NCBI RefSeq assembly: GCF_000004075.3
Contig: NC_026657.2
Coordinates: 38,364,732-38,428,731, forward strand
Source of the DNA: Cucumis sativus
Lineage: Eukaryota; Streptophyta; Magnoliopsida; Cucurbitales; Cucurbitaceae
Direction of reading: 5' to 3'
DNA: 64,000 bases
This document shows positions 32,584 to 43,507 of the stretch, piece by piece. A model generated the notes under the pieces. It was not told the DNA's origin, searched no databases, and worked only from the letters and a program-made list of their open reading frames with translations. The translations under genes and the position numbers were made by a program. Numbering within the stretch: position 1 is the first letter of the stretch; each line of letters begins with the position of its first letter.

Positions 32584-35500
32584 AAGACGTGGTAGCTTCT
32601 AAAGTTTTTTTTTTACCATCTGTTTTTTCTTTAGAAAAGGGTTTTTAGAAAGATCAAAATTGATTCACAATACTAATAATTTTCAAGTAAGAAAAGACAA
32701 TAACGTGGAAAAACGAAAAAAAAAAAAGTTAACAAACTAAATTTAAATTTTAAATACGTGAAAAAATAAAGTTTTTGGTTCAAATCCTCCCTCCAACATA
32801 CAAGGTATATTATAATTTTAAAATAAAGCAATTTAAGTGGATAAAAAATGATACTTAAATATTTTACATAAATCAGATTAAATCATAAAGAAAATCATGC
32901 ATAACCGTGCATTCATCTGACTAATTTATATATAAAATCTTTTAATTATTTGTTTGAATGAGAAAGAGAGAATACAAACAAAGATAGATGCATCCATCTT
33001 ATCCCAGTAAAAAAAAAGTTATTACAATGGGATACACTTATATCACACCTCAGCAAATTAAATAAAATAGTCATAAAATAGTTAGACGTATTTTTAGGAA
33101 GATTACAGGGTTTTTGTTCGTTTCTAAATTGGAATTTGAATTTTTGTGTTTATTTCAAAAGAGTAATTATAATTGGTGAGAATCAACTTTTTTTTTTTTG
33201 AGATTATATATTCTTTTCATGATAATTTGGGTGCACACATTTTAAAATATAAAAAATTGAATTAAGTAAATAAACATGGAGAGGTTTTTCCATTCATATA
33301 ACATATTAGTTAATTACTATGTTTTAATTAATTAGAGATATAAAATGGCCATTCTTTTAATTATGTATATTTCACTGCGTTTTCTCTAACACCAATTCTC
33401 TAACACCAATTAATTCGTTTAGGAAGGTTTCATCAATTTGTAGTAAATATAATGAAAGGAACCTCCAATTATTAAGATTGATACATGCATGCAAATTCAT
33501 TACCATTATCGATAATATTGATTAAAAATTAGTAAACATGACCTAAATTTATGCTGATTAATGTCATTTGCTCAAATTCATAAAAATAATAAATGATGAT
33601 CATTTGCCATTGTTAGAACACATTAAAAGTGTGCAAATTATCCATATTATACTCTGGTGATTTTGATGATATGAAATTAAGATTATCTGTGTATGACAGT
33701 ATTTTCACACGCTATATCACTTTGACACACTTGCACTAACACTCGCTCTTAGCATTCAAATAATCTAATAATCTCCTTCTTTACCTTTTCTAAAATGTTG
33801 CAAAATGATCCTCAATTACAATTGTTATTAAATCAACTTAATCGGTCTGGATTTGGGCATCTATTGTGTTAAAAATGGGCTCAGTTTACAACCCAAACTT
33901 TTCAGTTTGATTATGCGAGGCCCAGCATCTTATAATTGGGCCGATTGGTCCTGCTTTCAAATGAGCCCAATTAGAACGGCCTTTCCAGTTTAGGCCCAGC
34001 TGGTGGGGAGTCGAACGAAGAACCTCACCTCCAACGTTTGAGGGGTAACTTTAAATTAAAATCACGTGCAAATCATGTTTGTTAATGCCATTTAACCGTT
34101 TTTCAAACAAAAAAGAAAAAGAGAAAGAAAAAACGATTTCACCAATTTAAAAATTTTCTTATATTTAACTTTAAAAACAACTATTTATTTATTTTTTTAG
34201 ATTTAATTTTGAATATGCAGAACGACGCCCGTTGAGATCCAAACCCTTTGAAGACTTATTGTCAAAGAAAAATCGATTGCAAAAAAGATTTTAAACCTTT
34301 TGCTTTAAACAACCATCTCACATACTTTATAGAGGTGTCGATGGGTGGGACGGGAGAGACAAAGAAGCTTTTCCATTCCTGCCTATATTTCAAACCACAT
34401 CCCCATCAAATCCTATGTAGGGGGAGTCAACTCGGGATCAGGTTCTCGCCACCATCTCAAGTTAGTCCAACCTCTAACATGGAGAAATTTCTCCAAATTC
34501 CTTGTCCAAGCAGAGATTCTCTTCTTTTTTTCAAAAGAGGGTCCCTATGAGATAAATAAACATCTCTACCTCCAGTGATAAAACAAAATATCACTCGTTT
34601 GACAAAGAGAGAAAAAAACACAAAGAAAAACTATAGTGTTCGACGCTTGTAAAACAAGATTTGATTCTTCAAAATTACTCTTAATTATCACGTTGTTAGT
34701 AGAAATTGGACAGAGATACTCTTAAATGTGTTTTTCCACGGTAGATTTTAGCATCAATAAATTATTATGTGCTAAATTCAAAGCTTATCTTTTTTAAACA
34801 CAATTTCAAAGATTAAAAAAAAAATCAAAATACGAATAAAGACAAAGTCATACTCTTATTCTTGAAATTTAGTTTTAATAAACAAAACTAATTAAAATCT
34901 AACAAACAAAGGTTTGATATTCAAATTGCTTCCATAGTCTAATATGAAGAGAGAGAGAGAAAAAAGCTAAAATAAGAAAGAAAGAAAGAAACTTATGAGA
35001 AAAATGGGCACAAGAGAGGACAGTTAATATGGTTGAGAAGAGTGCTTCATTAACAAAAGATAGTTCCCTTTAATTCATACTTCTTCTACTAATAAAAGAA
35101 CATTATTGCTATATCTTAAATGGTCCATACAATCAAACCAACTTTAAAACTAATAATTTTTCATAATATTTGGTTCATTAATTGGTGTTTAAACAACTTT
35201 TTGGCACTTAAAATAACTAAAATAAGTTAGAAACTACCTTTGAAATTGATTTATAATAAAAATATATCGTTTTATTACAAAAAAAAAAAAAGAATTTACG
35301 TGTGTCTGTCCATGAATTTGTTGTCGTTGTAAGAAATAAAATTTATTTTTAAAACTATATAAGATTGTTTATTAAAGTTTTTAAATTATTTATCCACTAA
35401 TATTATATTTAAATTTATTGTGGTTAGTGATAATTATTTTTACTATGATAAATTTGGTTAGGTTATTAAGTTTGATCATTATTCATCGGTTATTAATAAT

Positions 35501-36099
35501 ACATTTATTATTATTTTGTTCACAAATGATAATATTCAAGAATATGCTTTTTTTTCGTATAATTTAACCTTAAAAAATGTTCCAAATTAGTTTTGGTGTG
35601 AGTAGAGATGTCCGTGGCACAAGGACAGGTCGGGGATGCCACTTTTCGTCCTCACCACCGTTACCAATTCTTCTCAAAAAAATATTATAGTTTTTTAAAG
35701 TTTAATCTCATTTTTCAATCTACAACTTGAAATGTATATACATTTTCAATGTTATTTTATTTTCGATAGAATATTATCATAAAAATAAAAATTCAACTAT
35801 TAAAATATACATTTAGAAATTCATCAATAAAATTCAAAAATCTATTAAAAAAATAATTAAGAAATACTGTTTGGCAAATTAAAATAATGTATTTTTTAAA
35901 AATTCATTTATAAAATAATTTGTTTTGGAGAAATCTTTAAAAACCAAATTCTAATATAAACACTTATAAAAAAATCTAACTAAATATTAAGTGTTTAAAT
36001 TTTAAACTCATTTCTAAAAAAGTGTTTAAAAGGAAATGTATTATTGAAAAAAAAATTGTTCTTAATTCAATCCAAACGTCATCATTTCTCATATTTTCT

Positions 36100-36430
36100 T
36101 TTCTAAATCCAAATAATTGTGTACCAAATATAAAAGATCTTGGTACACGTCTTGAACAAAAATCGTCTAGATATTAATGATCTTGGTACACCATCGTTTA
36201 GATCTTGGCGATCATGTACCAATATCTAAACGATATTGGTTCATGATTGTGTGTCATGATCGTTTAAAAGAAGAATTACACGCTAGCGTGTGGTCGATTA
36301 ATCGCGTGTTGACGAATCATTTTTTGTATTTCATTGTGGGTCTATAGACTTTTTCCGTTTTCAAAATTATTCTATATAATGTAAATATTTTGTTGTTTTG
36401 TTATAATTTGAAAATTTTGCATTAAATGAA
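36100..36430. repeat. Dispersed repeat copy with ATCGTTTAGAT/GATCTTGGTACAC motifs
   Basis: Contains several near-palindromic words (GATCTTGGTACAC, ATCGTTTAGATCTTGG, ATGATCGTTTAA). These are followed by a unique part around GTGTGGTCGATTAATCGCG (36281-36307) and ATTCTATATAATGTAAATAT (about 36370-36390). The same order of words appears reverse-complemented at the right end of the window, so this is a copy of a dispersed element. No coding sequence; boundaries are approximate. Confidence 0.7.
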
Positions 36431-38423
36431 AAAAAAATTTAGAAAAAAAATAGCTCATAACACCACTTTTTTTGCATATTATAAATATGACAAGTAATTA
36501 GATAAATTATAGAGTCATCGTACGACTATAAGAGGATTATTTGCTTTGAAATTAACTACTTTTACAATTTAGAAAATATAGTGACATGAATTCTATTATT
36601 ATAATTTTTTTTGTTAATTTTACAAATGTCTCTCTAATTTTGAAAAAATCCCCCAAAAATGTTATTATATTCTTTAAAATTATTACCGTATTTGAAAAAA
36701 ACTTATAACATAGAATGCATTAGGAGACTCGTGCTTAGACCCTAAATTTAAATTGTTTAATAAGTTTTTAGAATGGACATTTTAAAAAATACTAAAATTT
36801 AAAAACGATTTACAAAATAAACTAAATTCTTCGTAGTCTCATTAATTTTTTTTTTTTGTAAATAATTTAATGATTCGTTTTTAAATTTGAACTTGAGCTA
36901 AATAATTTATGATGTATTTTATGTTGTCTTAGAATTTATGCTAAACAACTCATAAATACAAATTAGAAGATTAAGGGATATTTAAAACATACATCTCAAT
37001 TCAAGTGGTCAAACTTAATGTATTTAACTCTTTTTCTAGGATTCAAAGAATTACAAACAAAAACAAAGTTGATTGGTCTTTGAAACTTCATGCAATTTAG
37101 TGATTGTAAGCTCACTTTTATAATAAATTATTCTATAAACTCAAATACATTAACAAATCGGTTATTGTACATATTGTTGTGGGTGGATTTTGGACCAACG
37201 ATAAGATAGTTAAAAAATAACAAATGAAAGGGAGAAGATCAAGATCGAAATAAAGATGGCTCTGAACGCCCTCAACTTGACAGAGGTTAAGCTCATCAAC
37301 AATGGCCTAGAATTAATGAGTTCTTTTTTTATAAATGAAAGTTTTATATTGTTTAAGATGAATGTGGAATTGTATTCAAATCATTAGTATTTTCCTATCA
37401 AAGTCCTAACTGTTATGTGCACATAATATCAGTATAGGCGACCATGTAGTAAAGGTATGCATGGTGGAATGAAGCTAACAGATGCATAAAATATGTGTAT
37501 CGTGCTTGGCAACTTGAACAACTAGAAATGAATCAAAAGATTCGCTATTGTTAAACGAATTATTATGATTTGAAAGTTCAACTTTTATTACTATTATTTT
37601 AAACTAATTTATTTTTTATGATTTAAGTGTGTTAATTTTCTATCAGTGTTATCATTTGATAGTTCAACTTTCAAAATAAAAAGTCAAATTTGACTCAGTT
37701 TTTACCATTCAAACTTTAAAAATATAATTATAACCACAACATATTTCACAATGGTTTTCACAATTTTACCCTATATATTTTAAGTATATAAACATATGCA
37801 CTCATACCCCAGTGGAATGTTTCATAACTTTTCAAATATAACACATAAAGTGCGTACAAAGCTTAAAATGCCGATGCCAAAAGAAATATTGATATCTTAT
37901 TTTTACAAAAAAAAACAAATGATAGTATGAATAAAATGTTGGTTTAATTAGAATTATAAAAAAAAAAACATTATACAAACTTTAAACTAGTTAAAACGTA
38001 TATTATTTATAATATCTAAATTAGTAACATTTTGTTGCTTATACTTATACATTTCATCCACTTTTCTATCATACAATTAAAATACGGATTCATACCTCCG
38101 TCAATATCAAATCTATGAAAACACGAAAATTCCGATAAATCTAAAAGAAAAATTAATACAATGTGTGATTGTGTGTGTATATATATGTTGTAAGAAAAGA
38201 GAGAAAAAAAAAAAAGCCAAGAAGGGTTGGGTAGGGGAGAGGATTGGGACCCACTCACTGAACTTTGGTTTTCTTTTTTCTTTTTTTTTTTTTGGGTTTC
38301 AATTCTTCTCTTCCAAAACTAAAACGAAGTTTATGTTTTTTTCTTTTTTTTCTTTTTCCCCTTTCTTTCCTTCAGGTCAGACCTTCTTCATAATCATCAT
38401 ATTCATACATACACACAAAAACA

Positions 38424-38563
38424 ACATACATACATACATACAATCTTCTTCTTCTTCTTCTTCTTCTTCTTCTTCTCCTTCTTCTTCTTCTTCTTCTTCT
38501 TCTTCTTCTCCTTCCTCTTCTTCTTCTTCCATTTACATAACTTCATTCTTCTTCTTCTTCAAT
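38424..38563 (+). repeat. Compound microsatellite (CATA)n then long (TTC)n/(CTT)n
   Basis: A short CATA run is followed by about 110 bases of nearly pure TTC/CTT repeats, broken by a few TCC triplets. It lies just upstream of, or inside, the 5'UTR of the ADA1-like gene. Such tracts mutate fast in length. Confidence 0.9.
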
Positions 38564-38741
38564 TAATCCCCTTTTTTCCAACTTTCCTCATCATCCACTT
38601 TACTGATCTTTCCATCATTTTTACTTCCAATTTCCTACTTCCAACTTCAACCCACATCCCCAATTCCCTTTTACGAACAAGGGTTTCTTCTATTTCTTAC
38701 TCTCCTTCTGCAATTCGCGTCCTTTGCCTTTCTTCTTCCAG

Positions 38742-39043
38742 GTAAGTGGGTTTCCTTTTTTTGTGTTTTTGTGCCTTTTTTTTCTTTCTTTTTTTCAATT
38801 TCAAGTTAGGGCTTTGATTTTTCGCGATGATCAATACAGCTTTCTTTCCTCGATTTTTCTCGTTTTCTTTTTTTTTTCTTTCTGGGGGTTTAGTGATTTT
38901 AGCTTCTTTGATCTCTAGGGTTTTGGTTTTTGCGACTATAGATCTGGGTTTGTGTTTTATTGCTTGTTGCCTTTGTTTTTTTTTATTGAGGAATCCTTAT
39001 CCAATTAAATGTTACTTAGTCATTGCTTGAATTATGATTTCAG
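38742..39043 (+). other. Probable 5'UTR intron of the ADA1-like gene
   Basis: A strong donor, CAG followed by GTAAGT, sits at 38742, after a pyrimidine-rich leader. A good acceptor (ATTTCAG) ends at 39043. Removing it joins an upstream non-coding exon to the exon that starts about 260 bases before the CDS. A TA microsatellite lies just after the acceptor at about 39100-39133, within the leader in this model. A later acceptor near 39300 is also possible. Confidence 0.5.
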
Positions 39044-39301
39044 GCTGCTGTAAAACCCCCACTTTTTTGCTTGGTGCGCGTATTATGTATATGTGTGTGT
39101 GTATATATAATATATTTATATATATATATATATTCCTTCAAATGGTGCGGCGTTTTAGACTTGATTTGTTCTGAATGACGTGGAAGTACAAATTCTGGGG
39201 GATTTTTGTATTGGTACAATACCACAATTCAGCTTCAATTTTAGTGACTGGGGTTTGGAGCTACAGTTTATAGTGTATGAAACCAACCGGCCTCTGGAGA
39301 A

Positions 39302-40558
39302 ATGCAACCTCAGCACAGCTCCAGAATTGATTTAGGTGACTTGAAAGCTCAGATAGTTAAAAAACTTGGAAATGATAAGTCCAAGCGGTACTTCTTCTTC
39401 TTGAGCAGATTCTTGGGTCAGAAGATGAGCAAGGTTGAATTTGATAAGGTGTGCGTTCGTGTGCTTGGAAGGGAGAATATTCAGCTCCACAATCAATTGA
39501 TAAGGTCAATTTTGAAGAATGCTTGTGTAGCCAAGACCCCACCACCAATAAATGCTTCAGGACATGCACAATCTGTGTTACAAGCTTCAAACAACTCTCC
39601 TTGCAGGGAAGATGGCCCCGAACAAACTGGATCTGCCTTTCCAAATCAGAATCAGAGTAAACCAATTTGGCCAAATGGAGTTCTTCCGGTATCCCCACGG
39701 AAGGGTAGATCTGGCTTACGTGGAAAGTTTAGGGATAGGCCAAGTCCGCTTGGTCCAAATGGAAAAAGCACATGTCTTTCATATCAATCAACTGGCTCTG
39801 AAGATAGCAGCAGCAAAGTTATTACAGAGAATGGTAATGTAACCTTGTGTGACTATCAGAGACCAGTACGGTATCTCCAATCAGTAGCTGAGCTACCTGA
39901 AAATGACATAGATGGTGCAGTTCAACGGCCATCAGAAAAACCAAGGATACATCCAACAGAAGCAGCTATTCTTGAAGAAGGAGAGGAGGTGGAACAGTCG
40001 GATCCCTTAAGCTTCCTGAGAGGTCCTCTACTTCCACCTCTTGGTATTCCATTTTGTTCAGCTAGTGTAGGTGGGGCACGCAAGGCCTTGCCAGTCAGCA
40101 GTAGTGGCAGTAGTGATTTTCTGAGTTGTTATGACAGTATTGGATTGTCTGATTCAGAGACAGTGAGAAAACGCATGGAGCAAATTGCATCTGCACAAGG
40201 ACTTGAAGGTGTTTCTATGGAATGTCCTAGCATCTTGAATAATACTCTGGATGTGTACCTGAAGCAATTGATAAAGTCTTGTCTTGAGTTGGTGAGAGCA
40301 AGGTCTACATTTGAACATTCAGGGCACCCTATCCAGAAGCAACAAAATCAAGGGAAGGTTTTAAATGGCATGTGGCCTACTAACCACCTACGTGTACAGA
40401 ACAGCAATGGGCGATCTGAAGTTTTGCAGGAAAAGAGTTTAGAATGCTCGGTGTCATTGCTTGATTTCAAAGTTGCTATGGAGCTCAATCCAAAGCAGCT
40501 TGGGGAAGACTGGCCTTTGCTGTTGGAGAAAATTTCTATGCGTGCCTTTGAGGAATAA
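39302..40558 (+). CDS. ADA1: ADA1/Hfi1-like SAGA coactivator subunit (SAGA-Tad1 family)
   Basis: Probable Transcriptional ADAptor 1 homologue, a structural subunit of the SAGA histone acetyltransferase complex in the nucleus. The CDS is intronless, 418 aa. The N-terminal block at residues 1-75 (RIDLGDLKAQIVKKLGNDKS, then a FLSRFLGQKMSKVEFDKV-like stretch) matches the conserved Tad1 segment. The middle is low-complexity with Ser/Pro-rich and acidic patches (EEGEEVEQSDP). The C-terminal region, from about residue 275 (SETVRKRMEQIASAQGLEGV on), is helical with a conserved LDVYLKQLIKSCLELV stretch, probably the histone-fold-like part, and ends in ELNPKQLGEDWPLLLEKI. The start is the first ATG of the frame and is followed directly by the conserved block. 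Length fits plant family members of about 400 aa. The 3'UTR probably extends into 40559-41050. Confidence 0.88.
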   Translation: MQPQHSSRIDLGDLKAQIVKKLGNDKSKRYFFFLSRFLGQKMSKVEFDKVCVRVLGRENIQLHNQLIRSILKNACVAKTPPPINASGHAQSVLQASNNSPCREDGPEQTGSAFPNQNQSKPIWPNGVLPVSPRKGRSGLRGKFRDRPSPLGPNGKSTCLSYQSTGSEDSSSKVITENGNVTLCDYQRPVRYLQSVAELPENDIDGAVQRPSEKPRIHPTEAAILEEGEEVEQSDPLSFLRGPLLPPLGIPFCSASVGGARKALPVSSSGSSDFLSCYDSIGLSDSETVRKRMEQIASAQGLEGVSMECPSILNNTLDVYLKQLIKSCLELVRARSTFEHSGHPIQKQQNQGKVLNGMWPTNHLRVQNSNGRSEVLQEKSLECSVSLLDFKVAMELNPKQLGEDWPLLLEKISMRAFEE

Positions 40559-43507
40559 GCAGTCGCAAAGGTTTTATTTATTATTCTACAGCCATCCAAG
40601 GCTGGTCGTTCTGATCGTTGGGGGTTTAAAATTTACCTGGGATATCATCCCGTCCTTACCTTCTTGCTGGGGTATACTTGATCGCTCCCATTTGGTTCAG
40701 GCTCCAAGTTTCCATGCTAATATATTGTAACTTTATTGCCTGCACCATTGAGGAAGTTGAATTAACTCGACTAAGAAAGAGGGAGCTTTCAGCCAGAATG
40801 CCCATAAAAGGTTGTTCTGTTGCATTTTTAGCATTCTTCTTCACCCCATTTGCCACTACCATGTAACTTAGCTTTTCGTGTAACTTATTTTTGAGAGAAT
40901 CAAAAAAGTTTTGCAGGGATACTGTCATTTAGTTTGGTGAAAGATGAATCGCCTGGGTGAGAGCTTCAGGTGCTCTGTATGTATCTTTAGAATCTGAGAA
41001 TTTATTGGAATTTCAATATCAATAACAAATTAACATCCATTTCAATGCACTTCGTGGTTTTTTCCCTTGCTCTTCTATATGATTAATCAATATATTATGA
41101 TTTTGGTCTCATCTTCAAACTGAAATTAGTTATTCTTAATCCCACCTTCACGATATGAATAATGTCAGCTGCCCCTCTAGATAAATGTTAATGTGTATGT
41201 GTGGGAAGTTCAAGTCTCAGGAGCAGCACAGCCTGACTTCAAAGTGTCTGCAACCAGATATCTTGCTTGCTACTGAACAAATCAATGCTCTACGAGTGCC
41301 ATGGCCAATTGGATGCAGATAATTCTTCTTAAAGGTTAACGGCATGATTGAAGTTTGAAGTAGACAAGAGGCACAAGGCCATAATAACTCAAAAGGTACC
41401 TGTTCTTTTTTTGAAATAGAAAATTTTTCTTTCCTGCTCAGATATTCTACACTTCTATGTGCTGGTGCTTGGGTTTTGTAAGATATGATTTGAATCTTGA
41501 TTGAAAAATATATTTGCATTTAAAGTACTATTAAGCATTGTACTGATTGTGGAAAGTTTGACCTGGTGCTGTGTATCTGTTATTTTATCACAAGTGCCTT
41601 GCCATCATCATATTATTGATTTGGTTTTCTTCTGATAGCTTTACCGATTTCTTCTTATGATATTGCTTGTTTGTCATATTATGAAATAACAATTGCCGAG
41701 TTCAATATGAACTTCAGAATCTATAATGTACAAGGGAAGGAATTTCAGAAGCAATCAAGGTGAAGTGGCTAATTGCACAACAATATGACAGTATCTTTCC
41801 TTCTTTACGTATCATGTCAAAAGCTGTATTGACTCTCACCATTGAAACTTTTTTTTCTCTCTTTTGGGAGATGTAAAGTTTGTTTAGGGAAATAAATTAA
41901 CTAGGGATAGGTTGAGATTTTAAGATAACATGTCTGCTAAGAGACAATTTACTTCGTTACTGATCAGAATACAACTTCTGTCAATACTTTTGATAATACA
42001 CTGTTCATATGATTTTGATTAAGAAAAAAGAAATCCTTAATCTTTCTTTGACTTGGGAGCACTTGGACATGTTAAGTATTTAATTTAATTAAGTTTCGAG
42101 GAGATGGTTCTCTTATCTAATTTATATCTTCTTAATTTAGAATTTCTACTTTTCTGCTGAATGATCCATGATTTGGTATAATATGTTGAAAACTTGGTTA
42201 TCCTGGACTTAGAAATGATCAAACTGCAGTCTTTGTCCTTGCTGTTCATACTAACAGTGGCATGCTTGTTTTAAAGGTATGCAGAATTCTTTGAAAATTT
42301 TGAAATTGACCAGCAATACTATCCTTGTGCTTTATCCTGTTTCTTAATTCCCATTTATATGTGATGTTCGCTTGTGATTTTCAGGATGATCATGTGCTTT
42401 GTGCAGCGAATTCTGGTTTCATTTTACTCACTCAGCTATGTAGACTTCTGTTTCGTGTAAGTCGATTGCTGATATTAATGTGCCTTGTTTTGTTTGTGGG
42501 CTGGAGGAAGCTTTTACGATGGTTCTTTGTTTATATCGACCTGCATGCACTCTTTAGCTTAAGACTTTGGTGCCTCAATGAGATATTCAAATGAGGTAGA
42601 AGTCACACTACCAAAGCACTTAAAAGAAAAAAAGAACGCTTTCTCTCAGGATTCAGCAACTGATTAAACCATTGACCTTTGAAATGATAATTGGTGTCTA
42701 TATCTACCTTAAGCTATGCACATGGTAAAATATTGTCTTGGTTATTAATGTGCTTCAAATTGTATAGGCTTGGTACATGCTCCAAGTGTTCTGTTTCTGT
42801 AATCAGGTGTAAATCAATGCCCGTGTAGGAGATGGAGATCGTTCTGTTCATTATCCAAAATGTGCGTAATTTGCGAGATTATAATGTATTGGATTGGCAG
42901 GAGCCCCTATGTAATGAGCTTGTTCTGATGGGTTCACTTTTTTCTGCAGTTTGGTTTGTGGACTTTTGTCTATTTTTATCATTGATTTTGTTGTCTAATC
43001 AGCACTTCCATTTTTCAGAAGTTGAAGGTACTTTTTTTTTTCTTTTTAAAGGAAATTTTGTTGAGCCTCTCGAGCTTGTGAAAAAGAAGTTGAAATCAGT
43101 TTTTATAATTTCGAAAGTTAAGGAGTTCAACTCTGCTCTTTGCTCAGCTGCGTCTTATATTCATTTGACAGAGATTTGTGTACTGTCAAAATTTTAAATT
43201 CACAGGTCGAACTTATAATGCAATAGAAATTAGATATCAACATAATTTTAAAGTTCAGTTTACAATAAATTAATTAGCTACATTAATTGAATTAATTCAC
43301 ACAAATGATGAAATCATGGATTTCCAATCAACTTATGGACAATTTTTATTCAAATCAATAAGAGAGTTGAGATCAACAGCAATTGGTGAATGGAGAGATT
43401 AAAACAGATTTAATTTGTACAAAAGAAACATAAAGTTCCATACAGTAAATCCTAAATCTTTAAAAAGTGGAAACTATTTGATGATAAAATTTAATTTGGT
43501 TATTATA
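40559..43507. other. Convergent intergenic region between ADA1-like and RING genes
   Basis: The first 400-500 bases look like 3'UTR of the ADA1-like gene. Further right the sequence is T-rich and moderately less AT-rich than the gene deserts, so alternative or extended transcripts are possible. The frame at 42832-43197 (121 codons) has no recognisable domain and hydrophobic, T-driven composition; I do not call it a gene. The last about 200 bases are probably 3'UTR of the RING gene. Confidence 0.45.

Larger units (their letters stand above)
30700..38400. other. Gene-poor AT-rich intergenic block
   Basis: About 7.7 kb without a supportable gene. Contents: a two-unit degenerate repeat at about 31160-31262; a CT microsatellite near 31284-31298; a decayed tract with AATAGACTT words near 31490-31640; a 27-bp direct repeat at about 32476 and 32556; and a GA microsatellite near 34945-34960. 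Slightly GC-richer islands near 33900-34060, 34325-34550 and 35600-35660 look like decayed repeats. A dispersed-repeat copy lies at 36100-36430. Open frames such as 34248-34550 carry no recognisable domain. Confidence 0.5.

Noticed and set aside
32776-32795. GGTTCAAATCC sequence resembling a tRNA B box
   Set aside because: The upstream 60-70 bases are A-rich and do not fold into a cloverleaf, and no A box or acceptor stem is present.
34248-34578. Two overlapping open frames of 77-100 codons
   Set aside because: They overlap in different frames, lie in a patch resembling decayed repeat DNA and match no known family.
30700-38400. Possible CRISPR-like, satellite or non-coding RNA array in the gene-poor block
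   Set aside because: Only scattered two-copy duplications and simple repeats are present; no regular array or stable long hairpin was seen.
39100-39133. TATATATA run considered as a TATA box for the ADA1-like gene
   Set aside because: It is a TA microsatellite downstream of a strong 5'UTR donor site, so it more likely lies inside the transcribed leader.
42832-43197. Plus-strand 121-codon open frame between ADA1-like and RING genes
   Set aside because: No recognisable domain; hydrophobic composition follows from T-rich DNA, and no splice or start context supports it.
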